DNA from: Sandaracinobacteroides saxicola | GTDB lineage: Bacteria; Pseudomonadota; Alphaproteobacteria; Sphingomonadales; Sphingomonadaceae | Assembly: GCF_014117445.1 (NCBI RefSeq) | Contig: NZ_CP059851.1 | Span: 1,550,001-1,614,000 of the forward strand | Length of the DNA stretch: 64,000 bases | Direction: 5' to 3' | Part shown: positions 1 through 9,628 of the stretch, piece by piece | Layout: each line of letters begins with the position of its first letter | Numbering within the stretch: position 1 is the stretch's first letter | Position numbers and translations under genes: made by a program | Notes under the pieces: model-generated | The model's database searches: none | The model's input: the letters and a program-made list of their open reading frames with translations, nothing else | Told to the model about the DNA's origin: nothing

Positions 1-1600
1 GCACCCGCCACAGTTCAGCCGGCGGGATCGTCATGGGATCGCGGTCCAGCAGGATGAAATCCGCCCATTTCCCCGCCTCCAGGCTCCCCACCTTGCCCTC
101 CGCCAACCCGGCCCAGGCGGCCCCCAGCGTGAACCCGTGCAGCGCCTGCACCAGCGTCAGCGCCTCCGCCTTGCGCCATCCCTCCGGCGGCTGGCCATCC
201 CGGTCCTGCCGCGTCACCGCGGCGTGCAGTCCGAAGAAGGGGTTCGGCGGCTCCACCGGAAAGTCACTCCCCAGCGCCAGCCTCGCCCCGCTCCGCAGCA
301 GCGATGCCCAGGCATAGGCCCCCGCCAGCCGCCCCTCCCCCACCCGGTCGCCGGCCATCGCCTTGTCGCTGGTGGCATGCGTCGGTTGCACGCTGGCAAC
401 CACGCCCAGTTCGGCAAAACGCCGCAGGTCGGCCACATCGACCACCTGCGCATGTTCGATCCGGTTGCGGAACCGCTCGCCATAGACCGGCTTCAACTCG
501 GCATAGGCGTCCAACACCTGGGCATTGGCCGCGTCGCCGATGGCGTGCGTCGCATCCTGATACCCCAGGAAATTGCCCCGGCTCAGCATGTTCTTCAGCC
601 GGGTGTCCGTCAGGAACTGCAACCCCCGGTTCTTCGGATCGTCGCTGTAGGGCGCCTTCAGCCAGGCCCCCCGCGACCCCAGCGCGCCATCGGCATAGAA
701 TTTGATCCCCTGCAACCGCAGCCGCTCGTCATAGAGCCAGGGCGTCGGCCGCAGCGGCGCGATCGCCTCCACCGCTTGCAGGCCCGCCGCATAGGCCGTG
801 ATCCGCGCCGTCAGCCGACCCTCATCGCCGAAGTTGCGATAGAGGTTCCAGCTCCCCGCATCCACGCCCATGTCATGCACGCCGGTCAGCCCCACCGAGG
901 CGATGATCTTCAGCGCCGCCGCCAGCGCCGCCTCCGCCTCACCGGCCCCCGGCGGCGGCAACTGCTTCTCCACCAGCCCCATCGCCGCATCCACCAGCAC
1001 ACCCGCCGGCACGCCCTTCACACCGCGCTCGATCCGGCCTCCCGGCGGCGCTTTCGTCGCCGCGGTCACGCCCCCCAACCGCAGCGCCGCGCTGTTCGCC
1101 CAGCCGGCATGCCCGTCGACCCGCTCCAGCCATACCGGCCGGTCGGCCACCATGGCGTCGGCGTCCGCTGCCGTCGGAAACCGCCCCAGGCCCCAGCTGA
1201 CCTGGTTCCAGCCGCGCCCGCGAATGACCTTCAACGCCGGATTGGCGGCGGCATAGGCTTTCAGCTTCGCCTGCGCCTCCGCCAGCGATCGCGTGTCCGA
1301 CAGGTCCAGCTGCAACGCCCCGAACCCCAGCGACATGACATGCCCGTGCGCATCGATCAGCCCCGGCCACAGCGTCCGGCCCTTCGCGTCCAGCCGGAAA
1401 TCGCCGCGCTCCAGCTTCGGCTCGGACGCACCCTCGGGCAGCGTCGCCAGCACCCTGCCGTCATCCCCCACCAGCATCATGGCAAAGCGCTGCACCCTGC
1501 CCTCACCGGTCAGCGTCATGCCGTTGGCATTGACGATCAGCGTCTTCGCCTCCGCTGCGCCCGCCAACAGCGCCACCGCCGCCATCACCATCGCCCGCAT
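1..1600 (-). CDS. YtcJ-like amidohydrolase family 3, exported (3' end cut by window)
   Basis: Translated from the complement, the gene opens with a hydrophobic signal peptide (MRAMVMAAVALLAGAAEA), followed by a short beta-sandwich segment. Then comes the metal-binding motif LIDAHGHV near residue 75 and, much later, ALGSDFPVEPPNPF, which carries the last metal-ligand Asp. These are marks of the YtcJ/N-substituted formamide deformylase branch of the amidohydrolase superfamily, which are metal-dependent hydrolases acting on C-N bonds. The frame is still open at base 1 in the typical C-terminal segment (WADFILLDRDPMTIPP), so only the last few residues are missing. The ATG at 1600-1598 overlaps the upstream gene's TGA by one base, so the two are probably co-translated. 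The substrate cannot be predicted; the signal peptide suggests a periplasmic location. Confidence 0.85.
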   Translation of the reverse strand, partial: MRAMVMAAVALLAGAAEAKTLIVNANGMTLTGEGRVQRFAMMLVGDDGRVLATLPEGASEPKLERGDFRLDAKGRTLWPGLIDAHGHVMSLGFGALQLDLSDTRSLAEAQAKLKAYAAANPALKVIRGRGWNQVSWGLGRFPTAADADAMVADRPVWLERVDGHAGWANSAALRLGGVTAATKAPPGGRIERGVKGVPAGVLVDAAMGLVEKQLPPPGAGEAEAALAAALKIIASVGLTGVHDMGVDAGSWNLYRNFGDEGRLTARITAYAAGLQAVEAIAPLRPTPWLYDERLRLQGIKFYADGALGSRGAWLKAPYSDDPKNRGLQFLTDTRLKNMLSRGNFLGYQDATHAIGDAANAQVLDAYAELKPVYGERFRNRIEHAQVVDVADLRRFAELGVVASVQPTHATSDKAMAGDRVGEGRLAGAYAWASLLRSGARLALGSDFPVEPPNPFFGLHAAVTRQDRDGQPPEGWRKAEALTLVQALHGFTLGAAWAGLAEGKVGSLEAGKWADFILLDRDPMTIPPAELWRV

Positions 1601-2454
1601 CAGAGCCTCCGTATCAGGCTGGAGGTATCATCCCGCCCGCCCCCCATCGCCTGCACATCGGCATAGAATTGATCGACCAGCGCGGTCAGCGGCAGCCTGG
1701 CACCGTTGCGCCGTGCCTCCGCCAGCACCAGCCCCAGATCCTTGCGCATCCAGTCCACCGCAAAGCCGAAATCGAACCGCCCCTCGATCATCGTCGCCGC
1801 GCGATTGTCCATCTGCCAGCTCTGCGCCGCCCCCTTGCTGATGACATCCACAACGGCTGTCGCATCCAGCCCGGCACGGTCGGCAAAGTGCAGCGCCTCC
1901 GCCAGCCCCTGCACCACGCCGGCGATGGCAATCTGGTTCACCATCTTCGCCAGCTGCCCGCTGCCCGCCGGCCCCATATGCCCGATCCGGCGCGCATAGG
2001 CCGCCATCACCGGCTCCGCCGCGGCGAAAGCCTCTTGGCTGCCACCGCACATGATGGTCAGCGTCCCGCCCTCGGCCCCCGCCTGCCCGCCCGATACCGG
2101 CGCGTCGACCACCAGCAGATCGTTCCGCACCGCCGCCAGTTCGCGCGCCATCTCGGCGCTGACGGTGCTGTGGTCGATGAACAGCGCGCCCGGCTTCATC
2201 ACGCCAAGGGCACCATCCGCCCCCAGCGTCACCGCCCGTACATCGGAATCATTGCCCACGCAGCACAGCACGACGTCGGCATCCCGCGCCGCTTCCGCCG
2301 GCGATGCCGCCACCGCCCCGCCATGCGCCGCTACCCAGGCCTCCGCCTTGCCCCGCGTCCGGTTGAACACCGCCACGCCATGCCCTGCCGTTGCCAGATG
2401 CCGCGCCATCGGCGCCCCCATCACCCCCAGCCCGATAAACCCCAGCTTCGCCAT
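1600..2454 (-). CDS. NAD(P)-dependent 3-hydroxyisobutyrate dehydrogenase-like oxidoreductase
   Basis: A 284-residue beta-hydroxyacid dehydrogenase. It has the N-terminal Rossmann motif GFIGLGVMGAPMARHL (residues 5-20), the substrate-binding loop DAPVSGG (118-124), and the catalytic lysine motif GSGQLAKMVNQ with Lys170. The family includes MmsB (valine catabolism) and GarR/GlxR (tartronate semialdehyde reductase), and sequence alone does not separate these. An upstream in-frame ATG exists, but the family N-terminus MAKLGFIGLG fixes the start at 2454. The stop overlaps the amidohydrolase start by one base, suggesting a two-gene operon. Confidence 0.88.
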   Translation of the reverse strand: MAKLGFIGLGVMGAPMARHLATAGHGVAVFNRTRGKAEAWVAAHGGAVAASPAEAARDADVVLCCVGNDSDVRAVTLGADGALGVMKPGALFIDHSTVSAEMARELAAVRNDLLVVDAPVSGGQAGAEGGTLTIMCGGSQEAFAAAEPVMAAYARRIGHMGPAGSGQLAKMVNQIAIAGVVQGLAEALHFADRAGLDATAVVDVISKGAAQSWQMDNRAATMIEGRFDFGFAVDWMRKDLGLVLAEARRNGARLPLTALVDQFYADVQAMGGGRDDTSSLIRRL

Positions 2455-2549
2455 GCCGCACGATAGGCATGCCCGCGCCACCGTGCCAAGCATTTGCAGC
2501 GACAGGCTGCCTGCGTTATGCACCCTCCCGCAATCGACAGGGAACAGCC

Positions 2550-3794
2550 ATGGCCACCGCACCCGCCGCCAACGATCCGGCGCTTCCGATCAGCTTCGCC
2601 GATGTGGAGGCCGCGGCCGCCGCCATCGCCGGCCATGTCATCCGCACCCCCACGCTCGAATCGCGGACGCTCGGCGAGCTGCTGGGCACGCGGGTGTTCC
2701 TGAAGTTCGAAAATCTCCAGTTCACCGCCGCCTACAAGGAACGCGGTGCGCTCAACCGCCTGCTGGCCTTGTCGCCGGAGGAGCGCAAGCGCGGCGTTAT
2801 CGCCATGTCCGCCGGCAACCATGCCCAGGGCCTTGCCTATCACGCCAAACGCCTCGGCATTCCCGCCACCATCGTGATGCCCAGGCACACGCCCACCATC
2901 AAGGTGCAGCAGACCGAAGGGCATGACGCCAATGTCGTCCTGCATGGCGAGAAGCTGGAGGAATCACAGGCGCATGCCCATGAGATTGCCGAGAAGCGCA
3001 AGCTGGTGTTCGTGCACCCCTATGACGATGCGCTGGTCATGGCCGGCCAGGGCACGGTCGCGCTGGAAATGCTGGCCGATGCGCCAGAGATCGACACCTT
3101 GCTGGTGCCGCTGGGCGGCGGCGGGCTGATTTCCGGCTGCGCGACGGTTGCCCATCACCTCAATCCCGAGATCGAGGTGTTCGGCGTGCAGGCCGAACTC
3201 TACCCTTCGATGCGCAACACGCTGCGCGGCGAGCCGTTGGTCGCCGACGGCGACACGCTGGCCGAAGGCATCGCCGTCAAATATCCCGGGGTGCTGACCA
3301 CGCAGGTGGTGCGCGCCCGGGTGAAGGACATACTGCTTGCCAGCGAGCGTGACCTGGAACGCGCGGTCTCGATGCTGCTCCAGATCGAGAAAACGGTGGT
3401 GGAGGGTGCGGGGGCCGCCGGTCTTGCCGCCATGCTCGCGGAGCCGCGCCGCTTCCGCAACCGCACCATCGGGTTGGTGTTGTGCGGCGGCAATATCGAT
3501 ACCCGCCTGCTGGCCAATGTGCTGCTGCGCGATCTCGCCCGCTCGGGCCGCCTCGCCCGCCTGCGCATCCGGCTGAAGGACCGCCCCGGCCAGCTGTTCG
3601 CGGTTGCCCGCATCTTCGACCAGCAGCAGGTCAACATCCTGGAGGTCTGGCACCAGCGCGTCTTCACCAGCCTGCCGGCGAAGGGCCTGATCACCGACAT
3701 CGAGTGCGAAACCCGCGGGCCCGATCATCTGGAGCGCCTGATCGAGGCGTTGCGTGGCGCCGGCTATGAAGTCGGGCGCGTCGAGCTGGCGTAA
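2550..3794 (+). CDS. ilvA: Threonine ammonia-lyase (biosynthetic-type threonine dehydratase) with ACT domain
   Basis: This 414-residue PLP enzyme deaminates threonine to 2-oxobutyrate, the entry step to isoleucine. The PLP lysine lies in FTAAYKERGALN (Lys63). The phosphate-gripping tetraglycine loop PLGGGGLISG is at 187-196. A C-terminal ACT domain (about 335-414) begins with LRIRLKDRPGQLFAVA. The single ACT-like domain and length fit the short IlvA form; a catabolic or serine-acting role is also possible. The start at 2550 gives the usual short N-terminal helix before the catalytic domain; upstream codons are open but not family-like. It is divergent from the dehydrogenase gene across about 95 bp. 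Confidence 0.9.
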   Translation: MATAPAANDPALPISFADVEAAAAAIAGHVIRTPTLESRTLGELLGTRVFLKFENLQFTAAYKERGALNRLLALSPEERKRGVIAMSAGNHAQGLAYHAKRLGIPATIVMPRHTPTIKVQQTEGHDANVVLHGEKLEESQAHAHEIAEKRKLVFVHPYDDALVMAGQGTVALEMLADAPEIDTLLVPLGGGGLISGCATVAHHLNPEIEVFGVQAELYPSMRNTLRGEPLVADGDTLAEGIAVKYPGVLTTQVVRARVKDILLASERDLERAVSMLLQIEKTVVEGAGAAGLAAMLAEPRRFRNRTIGLVLCGGNIDTRLLANVLLRDLARSGRLARLRIRLKDRPGQLFAVARIFDQQQVNILEVWHQRVFTSLPAKGLITDIECETRGPDHLERLIEALRGAGYEVGRVELA

Positions 3795-3977
3795 AGGGCG
3801 TCGCCATCGAAGCACGCCATCCGGGAAAGCTGCGCCGGAATGACGCCATCAGCATAAATCACCCATTTTCGCCCTAGCCTTTTTTTGCGCATGGCCGATA
3901 ATCAGGGGCAAGAGGGCGGGAGGTCGCGTGCAACCGGCAGGGAATGAACGGTCGCGGATTGGCGGGGGGGCACGGTT

Positions 3978-4769
3978 GTGACCATCCAGAACCGCGCGCC
4001 GCGCTTTTTCGTCACTTCCGAATCACCCTGCAGCTACTTGCCGGGCCGCACGGAACGGAAGGTGTTCGCCGAACTGCGCGGCCCGGAGGCCAACGGCACC
4101 AACGAAGTGCTGGCACGCATCGGCTTCCGTCGCAGCCAGACCGTTGCCTACCGCCCCAGCTGCCTGGGATGCCAGGCGTGCGTTGCGGTGCGGGTGGTGA
4201 CAGCGGCCTTCAACCCCAGCCGCAGCCAGCAGCGGGTCATGCGCCGCTACGCCTCGCTCAGCGTCAGCGGCTGCGAGCCCTGGGCGACCCAGGAGCAATA
4301 TGAGCTGATGCAGCGCTATCTGGGGGCGCGTCACCCGGAAGGCGGCATGGCGCGGATGGATGCGCATGATTTCGCCGACATGGTCGAGGCCACGACGGTC
4401 GATACGCTGATCGTCGAATATCGGCGCGGCACCGATTCGGATGACCCCGGCGAGCTGGTGGGTGTCAGCCTCACCGACCGGCAGAGCGACGGCCTGTCGA
4501 TGGTTTACAGCTTCTTCGATCCGGACATGCCGGGCCTGGGCAGCTTCATGATCCTCGACCACATCAGTCGCGCCGCTGCGGCGCGCCTGCCCTATGTCTA
4601 TCTGGGCTATTGGGTGAAGAACAGCCCGCGGATGGCCTACAAGGCCCGTTTCGCGCCGCTCGAAGCGCTGACGCCAGAGGGCTGGTTTCCGCTCGCGCCC
4701 GGCCTGAAAGCCGGCTTTCCCCCCTCGCCTCCCGCCGACAGCGCCATCCGTATCCGCCGCTTCCTATGA
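3978..4769 (+). CDS. bpt: Aspartate/glutamate leucyltransferase (Bpt, N-end rule pathway)
   Basis: This 263-residue enzyme attaches leucine from Leu-tRNA to proteins with N-terminal Asp or Glu, marking them for ClpS/ClpAP degradation. Visible family marks are the N-terminal [16 protein letters not shown] and the cysteine cluster [16 protein letters not shown] near residue 60, typical of the ATE1/Bpt N-terminal domain. A C-terminal GNAT-like segment follows with [17 protein letters not shown]. The start is a GTG at 3978, which gives the standard N-terminus. Its stop overlaps the ubiG start in an ATGA arrangement. Plant and animal arginyltransferases are homologous, but the bacterial length supports Bpt. 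Confidence 0.92.
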   Translation: MTIQNRAPRFFVTSESPCSYLPGRTERKVFAELRGPEANGTNEVLARIGFRRSQTVAYRPSCLGCQACVAVRVVTAAFNPSRSQQRVMRRYASLSVSGCEPWATQEQYELMQRYLGARHPEGGMARMDAHDFADMVEATTVDTLIVEYRRGTDSDDPGELVGVSLTDRQSDGLSMVYSFFDPDMPGLGSFMILDHISRAAAARLPYVYLGYWVKNSPRMAYKARFAPLEALTPEGWFPLAPGLKAGFPPSPPADSAIRIRRFL

Positions 4770-5497
4770 GTACGGCTGATAGCTCGAACGTCGCCCTGTT
4801 CGGGTCGCTGGCGGCCGACTGGTGGAATCCGCACGGGTCCAGCCGCCTGCTTCACCGGATCAACCCGGTCCGCCTCAGCTATGTGCGCGAAGCGGCCATC
4901 CGTCATTTCGGCGGCGGCGCCCGCGCCCGCCGGCCGCTTGCCGGCCTGGCGGCGCTCGATGTCGGCTGCGGCGCCGGGCTGCTCAGCGAGCCGTTGGCGC
5001 GCATGGGCGCCGATGTCGTCGGCATCGATGCCGCCCCCGAAAACATCGATGCTGCCCGCGCGCATGCGCAGGACCAGGGGCTCAGCATCGACTATCGCGC
5101 GATGGACATCGCCGATCTGGCGGACTCCGTCCCGGCGAGCATGGACCTCATCACCGCGCTCGAAGTCGTCGAGCATGTGACTGATCTTGACCATTTCCTC
5201 GGCTCGCTCGGCCGCCTGCTGAAACCGGGCGGGCTGCTGGTCTTCTCGACCCCGAACCGCACGGCCGCCAGCTTTGCCGTGCTGATCGCCGGCGCCGAAT
5301 ATATCACCCGGCTGATCCCGCGTGGCGGCCACAGCTGGCGGCAGTTCCAGACCCCGCCGGAGCTGACCGCGAAACTGGCGACCGCGGGTCTCGTCGTGCG
5401 TGAAACCCGCGGCCTGAGCTGGACGCCCGCGCGCGGTTTTGTCCTCAGCGATGATGTCAGCGTCAACTATATCGGCGTTGCCACCCCAAGCGCGTAA
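4766..5497 (+). CDS. ubiG: Ubiquinone O-methyltransferase UbiG
   Basis: A 243-residue SAM-dependent methyltransferase that catalyses both O-methylations in ubiquinone synthesis. SAM motif I is [18 protein letters not shown] (residues 64-81). The UbiG-typical N-terminus [20 protein letters not shown] is present, as is the conserved TALEVVEHV. The ATG at 4766 overlaps the bpt stop by four bases, so it is translationally coupled to bpt. The 3' end runs 31 bp into the convergent chromate transporter gene. Confidence 0.93.
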   Translation: MSTADSSNVALFGSLAADWWNPHGSSRLLHRINPVRLSYVREAAIRHFGGGARARRPLAGLAALDVGCGAGLLSEPLARMGADVVGIDAAPENIDAARAHAQDQGLSIDYRAMDIADLADSVPASMDLITALEVVEHVTDLDHFLGSLGRLLKPGGLLVFSTPNRTAASFAVLIAGAEYITRLIPRGGHSWRQFQTPPELTAKLATAGLVVRETRGLSWTPARGFVLSDDVSVNYIGVATPSA

Positions 5498-6792
5498 AGC
5501 CCCCATCCCGCCCCCGCGCCCAGCAGGATGACCACGCCCATCGGTCGTTTGGCGGCACCCAGCAACGCCCAGGCGATGAGTGCGATGCCTGCGGCAGACG
5601 GATCGAATTCGCCGGTCGGACGCCATAGCCGCAGCAGCCCCCACTGCTCTGCCTCCACCGTGTGAAACAGCAGGTGCAGCGCGAACCAGAGCGCCAGATT
5701 GGCCATCACCCCCACCACCGCCGCGCTGATCCCCGACAGTGCACGCGCCAGCCCGGGCCGTGCCGCCAGACCGTCCAGATGCGGCGCCAGGGCGAAAATC
5801 CACAGGAAGCTGGGGACGAACGTGACCCACAGCACCAGCACCATGCCCAGCAGCACGCCCACCCACGCGGCATCCCATGGCCCCGCGATCCGCGCCCCCG
5901 CCAATCCGCCGACGAACTGGAACACCAGCACCAGCGGTCCCGGCGTGCTCTCCGCAAGACCCAGGCCGATCAGCATCTCGCGCGCATTCAACCAGCCGTG
6001 CGTCTCCACTGCGGCCTGCGTCACCCAGGCCATGGCGGCATAGGCGCCGCCAAAGGTGACCGTCGCCATCTTGGCGAAGAACAGGCCTAGCGTGGTCATG
6101 CCATGGGCAGGGCCCAGCCACAGCGCGAGTCCGGCAAGCGGGGCTGCCCACAGGCCCGCCCAGAACAGCGCGGAGCGCGCGGACCGCCCCCAATTGCCGC
6201 GGTCCGGAACGGGTTCCGCCGGCAGCCGCGGCCCGAACAGCCAGCCCGCCACGCCTGCCGCCAACACCACGAGAGGAAAGGGAACGGCAAAAAAGAACAG
6301 CAACACGAAGGCCATGATCGCCAGCGCCCAAGCCAGCCGGTCGCGGAGCGCCTTGGCCGCCACCCGCGACAGCGCCAGCGCCACCAGCGCCAGCACCACC
6401 GCCTGCACCCCGAACAGCGCGGCCCGCACGCCCGCGACATTGCCGACCGAAAGATACAAACCCGTCAACAGCGCAAGGACCAGTGCACCCGGCAGCACGA
6501 ACAGCAGGCCGGCCGCCAGACCGCCCCGCGTTCCTTTCAACCGCCAGCCACACCAGGTCGCCAGCTGCTGCGCCTCCGGTCCGGGCAGCAACATGCAGAA
6601 GTTGAGCGCACGCAGGAAACGCGCGTCGTCCAGCCAGCCGCGCTGCTCCACCAGCTCGCGGTGCATCAGCGCGATCTGGCCGGCCGGACCGCCAAAGCCA
6701 AGCGCGCCGATCTTCAGCCACAGCAACAGAAATGGCCGCCACGCCAGACTGGCACTATCGGCGGCTGGCGGCAGCACTGGTGGCGTTGGCAT
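5467..6792 (-). CDS. chrA: Chromate transporter ChrA (CHR family, long two-domain form)
   Basis: A 441-residue polytopic inner-membrane protein with two homologous CHR halves. The first half carries GALGFGGPAGQIALMHRE near residue 32. The second carries MATVTFGGAYAAMAWVTQ near residue 245. Each is followed by PGP segments (LLPGPEAQQLATW, STPGPLVL) typical of chromate efflux pumps. CHR proteins couple chromate export to ion gradients, though many homologues have not been tested on chromate. The last 31 bp overlap the 3' end of ubiG. No resistance regulator (chrB) is adjacent. Confidence 0.9.
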   Translation of the reverse strand: MPTPPVLPPAADSASLAWRPFLLLWLKIGALGFGGPAGQIALMHRELVEQRGWLDDARFLRALNFCMLLPGPEAQQLATWCGWRLKGTRGGLAAGLLFVLPGALVLALLTGLYLSVGNVAGVRAALFGVQAVVLALVALALSRVAAKALRDRLAWALAIMAFVLLFFFAVPFPLVVLAAGVAGWLFGPRLPAEPVPDRGNWGRSARSALFWAGLWAAPLAGLALWLGPAHGMTTLGLFFAKMATVTFGGAYAAMAWVTQAAVETHGWLNAREMLIGLGLAESTPGPLVLVFQFVGGLAGARIAGPWDAAWVGVLLGMVLVLWVTFVPSFLWIFALAPHLDGLAARPGLARALSGISAAVVGVMANLALWFALHLLFHTVEAEQWGLLRLWRPTGEFDPSAAGIALIAWALLGAAKRPMGVVILLGAGAGWGLYALGVATPI

Positions 6793-6830
6793 AAGTCTCC
6801 TGTCGATGGCGCAGGTTACGGAGAGAAGAC

Positions 6831-7349
6831 ATGGGCGACAATCTGAAAGGCATCCACCACAGCGCCTATCGCTGCCGCGATGCCGAGGAAACGCGCGCCT
6901 TCTACGAGGACAGGCTGGGCCTGCCGCTCGCCGCGGTGGTGCAGGAGGATCATGAACCGGGAACCGGAACCTACAACCCCTTCGTCCACCTGTTCTTTCG
7001 CATGGCGGACGGCAATTTCATCGCTTTCTTCGATGCGCCCAAAAGCGCCGGGGAGTTCAAGCCCGTGCATGGCTTCGACCGCCATGTCGCGTTCGAAGCG
7101 GAAGACGAGGCGACGCTGCTCGCCTGGCGCGACCGGCTGAACGCGGAAGGCGTGCCCTGCTTCGGCCCGATCGACCATGGTTTCGTGCAGTCTGTTTATT
7201 TCTATGATCCGAACGGCCTGCCCCTGGAAATCACCACGCGCGTGGCGGCGCACGACGCGATCCTCGAGGAGGATGCCAGAAAGGCGCGCGCCATGATCAA
7301 CGCCTGGACCGCGCGCAAGGCGCGTGAGGCGCTCGGGATTGCTGCATGA
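6831..7349 (+). CDS. VOC family (glyoxalase/dioxygenase-fold) protein
   Basis: A 172-residue protein with the vicinal-oxygen-chelate fold. It opens with KGIHHSAYRCRDAEETRAFYEDRLGLPL, in pieces typical of the family, and ends the domain with YFYDPNGLPLEITT, whose Glu is a usual metal ligand. The His in IHHSAY and His in FDRHVAFEA could complete a metal site. Family members include glyoxalase I, extradiol dioxygenases and antibiotic-binding proteins, and the exact reaction is not readable. Its TGA overlaps the next gene's ATG by four bases, so it is co-translated with an alpha/beta hydrolase. The pair may act in one catabolic step. Confidence 0.82.
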   Translation: MGDNLKGIHHSAYRCRDAEETRAFYEDRLGLPLAAVVQEDHEPGTGTYNPFVHLFFRMADGNFIAFFDAPKSAGEFKPVHGFDRHVAFEAEDEATLLAWRDRLNAEGVPCFGPIDHGFVQSVYFYDPNGLPLEITTRVAAHDAILEEDARKARAMINAWTARKAREALGIAA

Positions 7350-8515
7350 GTTTTGCCCGCATCCCGCTGCTCACCGTCTTCCAGGAACCCGTGACCGTCC
7401 GCGATACCTATGGCGGCATCGCCGGCCTTGTCGGGCTGCAAGCCCACCATCTCAAGCCCGACTCGCCGTCCGATACCCTCGTCATCTTCATGCACCCGAT
7501 GGGCATCATGCACTATCTGCCGCTGCCGGGCGCGCTTGCCGCCGCCGGGGTGCATTGCCTGACCGCGGTCTCGCGCTATCCGAACAATGACAATGCCCTG
7601 ATCATGGAAAAGGTGCTGGTCGATCTGGGACACTGGGTGAGTTATGCCCGCGAGACGCTTGGTTACAGGCGCATCATACTGGGCGGCTGGAGCGGCGGCG
7701 GCAGCCTTGCGCTCTTCTATCAGCAGCAGGCAACGGCAGTCGTCCGTCTCACCGGCACGCCGGCGGGTGACCCCGTCGATCTCTCCACGCTGACCCCCGT
7801 CGATGGCATGATGCTGCTGGCCGCCCACATCAGCCGCGCGGGCACGCTGACCGAATGGCTGGATCCGTCGATCATCGACGAGGCGAACCCGCTCGTCCGC
7901 GATCCGGCCTGGAACCTTTACGCCAGCCCGCCGCCGGCAAGCGCGCCCTACCCTGCCCAATGGGTGACCGAGTTCCGGCAGCGGCAGGTCGCCCGCAACC
8001 GGCGCATCACCGCCTGGGCGCAGGCGCAGCTGGCGACGGTGAAGGCCGCCCACGGCGACCATGCCGAGCAGGCCTTCATCGTCCACGGCACGATGGCAGA
8101 CCCGCGCTGGCTGGACCCCACCATCGACCCGAACGACCGGGTGCCCGGCCAATGCTATCTGGGCGACCCGCGGCTGATCAACGATTCGCCGGGGGGCCTT
8201 GGCCGGTACGCCACGCTGCGCTCCTGGCTCAGCCAATGGGGCTATGACACGTCGCGCGCCGACGGGCTGAGCTGTGGTGCCGCCTGCCATATCCCAACAC
8301 TGGTCGTGGGCAACAGCGCCGACGACGCCTGCACCCCCAGCCACACCCACCGGCTGTTCGACGCGGTTGCCGCCACCGACAAGGTGATGCATGAGATCAA
8401 AGGCGCGACGCATTATTATGCCTTCCAGCCGGACAAGCTGGCGGAGGCCGTTACGATCGTGAAAGCCTGGCTGCTGGAAAGGGGCTTCAGTTCGTCTTGC
8501 GCGGCGCCACGGTAA
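7346..8515 (+). CDS. Alpha/beta-fold hydrolase
   Basis: A 389-residue protein with a clear nucleophile elbow, GGWSGGGSLALFYQQQ (Ser near residue 114). An oxyanion-region motif FMHPMG lies near residue 48, and a late His is found in EIKGATHYYAF. There is no signal peptide, so it is probably cytoplasmic. It overlaps the upstream VOC gene by four bases and the convergent lptA by 29 bp at the 3' end. Homologues are usually annotated as unspecific alpha/beta hydrolases; the substrate is unknown. Confidence 0.8.
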   Translation: MSFARIPLLTVFQEPVTVRDTYGGIAGLVGLQAHHLKPDSPSDTLVIFMHPMGIMHYLPLPGALAAAGVHCLTAVSRYPNNDNALIMEKVLVDLGHWVSYARETLGYRRIILGGWSGGGSLALFYQQQATAVVRLTGTPAGDPVDLSTLTPVDGMMLLAAHISRAGTLTEWLDPSIIDEANPLVRDPAWNLYASPPPASAPYPAQWVTEFRQRQVARNRRITAWAQAQLATVKAAHGDHAEQAFIVHGTMADPRWLDPTIDPNDRVPGQCYLGDPRLINDSPGGLGRYATLRSWLSQWGYDTSRADGLSCGAACHIPTLVVGNSADDACTPSHTHRLFDAVAATDKVMHEIKGATHYYAFQPDKLAEAVTIVKAWLLERGFSSSCAAPR

Positions 8516-8984
8516 AGCGACCGGTCACGCGGCCACCCTGCCCGTCCATCGTCGAACGTCCGGACCGCAGGTCGATCGACAGACGGTTGCCGCGCAGGTT
8601 CGACGCCCCCTGCGCCAGCGTGACGTCCCCCACAAGTGTGACCAGCCGATTTTCCACGTCGTAAATCCCAAACCTGCCGGTCGCCTGTTCGCTGGGCGTC
8701 ACCAGCCGCACCGCACCATCGGCATCGAGCCGGCGGATGACCGGATCGCCGTTCGCGGGCCGGGTATAGCTGACCTTGATGCGGTTGGCGTCCAGCGTCA
8801 TCTTTGCCTGCCGCACGCGTACCTTGCCGGTGAAGATCGCCTGGTTGGCGGCATCCAGCACCTCGATCCGCTGCGCATCGACATCGATCGGCGCGCTGCT
8901 GTCATGACCACGCAACGCCGATGTCCCCTGCGCGGACAGCGGCATCGCCGCCATGGCACACAGCATCATCACCAGTCTCATCAT
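8487..8984 (-). CDS. lptA: LPS transport periplasmic protein LptA (OstA-like)
   Basis: A 165-residue protein with a signal peptide (about residues 1-19) and an OstA/LptA beta-jellyroll. The domain begins with IDVDAQRIEVLDAANQAIFT and contains repeated strand pairs such as GKVRVRQAKMTLDANRIKV. It bridges LptC in the inner membrane with LptD in the outer membrane during LPS export. It directly follows lptC with a four-base overlap, as expected. No lptB follows, because the next gene is convergent. The 3' end overlaps the alpha/beta hydrolase by 29 bp. Confidence 0.87.
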   Translation of the reverse strand: MMRLVMMLCAMAAMPLSAQGTSALRGHDSSAPIDVDAQRIEVLDAANQAIFTGKVRVRQAKMTLDANRIKVSYTRPANGDPVIRRLDADGAVRLVTPSEQATGRFGIYDVENRLVTLVGDVTLAQGASNLRGNRLSIDLRSGRSTMDGQGGRVTGRFTVAPRKTN

Positions 8985-9628
8985 GCCGCTCCCCTGCCGC
9001 GCGCCGGGATGATCCGCAAGCGGGCATTGCCCTCCAGCACGACTCGTTTGCCCTGGATGTCGGCGTACAGGCTGTTCGCCGCGAAAGTGCCCATCGGCAG
9101 GCGACCGGTGACGGGCTTTTTCGTGGTGACCGTCCGCCCACGCAGATTGACCTGTACCGTGTCGCTGTCGAGCGCGAAACCGCTTGCACTGTCCAGCTTC
9201 ACCGGGCCGCTGACCTCCACGACATCGCTGTCCATGTCATAGAGCCCCGCCGGCGCCGTCACCGTCGCCGGCCCTTCGTTGTCCTGCACCCGCGCACGCA
9301 ACGTCTTCAGCATCACCACCGGCGTATCGCTGGTCTTTTGCACCGCGTCGGCCGCGCTGATCTCGAACGGTTTGCCGTCGCTGGTTTCGCCGCGATACAT
9401 CGCCTGTTCGATCCGCATGCGTTCGTTCGCCTGCCCCGCGCTGTCCTTCGACAGCAGGAAACTGAACTCCTGCGCGTTGAACAGCGGCAGCGCCAGCAGC
9501 AGGCCCAAGACGAAGATGGCCGCCAGCGGGAAGCCCAGCTTGGCGACGGCAACCATCCGGTCGCGCGTGCCGCCGGGCATCGCCGCGACGCGGCGCCGGT
9601 TCCGTTGCGCGGCCGCAAGCTCCGTCAT
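8981..9628 (-). CDS. lptC: LPS export system inner-membrane protein LptC
   Basis: A 215-residue protein with an N-terminal cytoplasmic segment, one transmembrane helix (about residues 31-49, FPLAAIFVLGLLLALPLF), and a periplasmic LptC/DUF1239 domain. The domain is marked by GLYDMDSDVVEVSGPVKL and the LptA-like strand pattern after it. LptC receives LPS from LptBFG and hands it to LptA. The gene sits between rnd and lptA with overlaps on both sides (one base with rnd, four with lptA). This rnd-lptC-lptA order is common in Sphingomonadales. Confidence 0.88.
   Translation of the reverse strand: MTELAAAQRNRRRVAAMPGGTRDRMVAVAKLGFPLAAIFVLGLLLALPLFNAQEFSFLLSKDSAGQANERMRIEQAMYRGETSDGKPFEISAADAVQKTSDTPVVMLKTLRARVQDNEGPATVTAPAGLYDMDSDVVEVSGPVKLDSASGFALDSDTVQVNLRGRTVTTKKPVTGRLPMGTFAANSLYADIQGKRVVLEGNARLRIIPARGRGAA

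Noticed and set aside
137-1666. A 509-codon open frame on the plus strand
   Set aside because: It lies opposite a full-length amidohydrolase with clear motifs. The translation is Arg/Pro/His-rich with no domain, as expected for an antisense frame in high-GC DNA.
4637-6742. A 701-codon open frame on the minus strand across ubiG and chrA
   Set aside because: It is out of frame with the convincing chrA gene and antisense to ubiG. The Ala/Gly/Arg-rich product has no recognisable domain.
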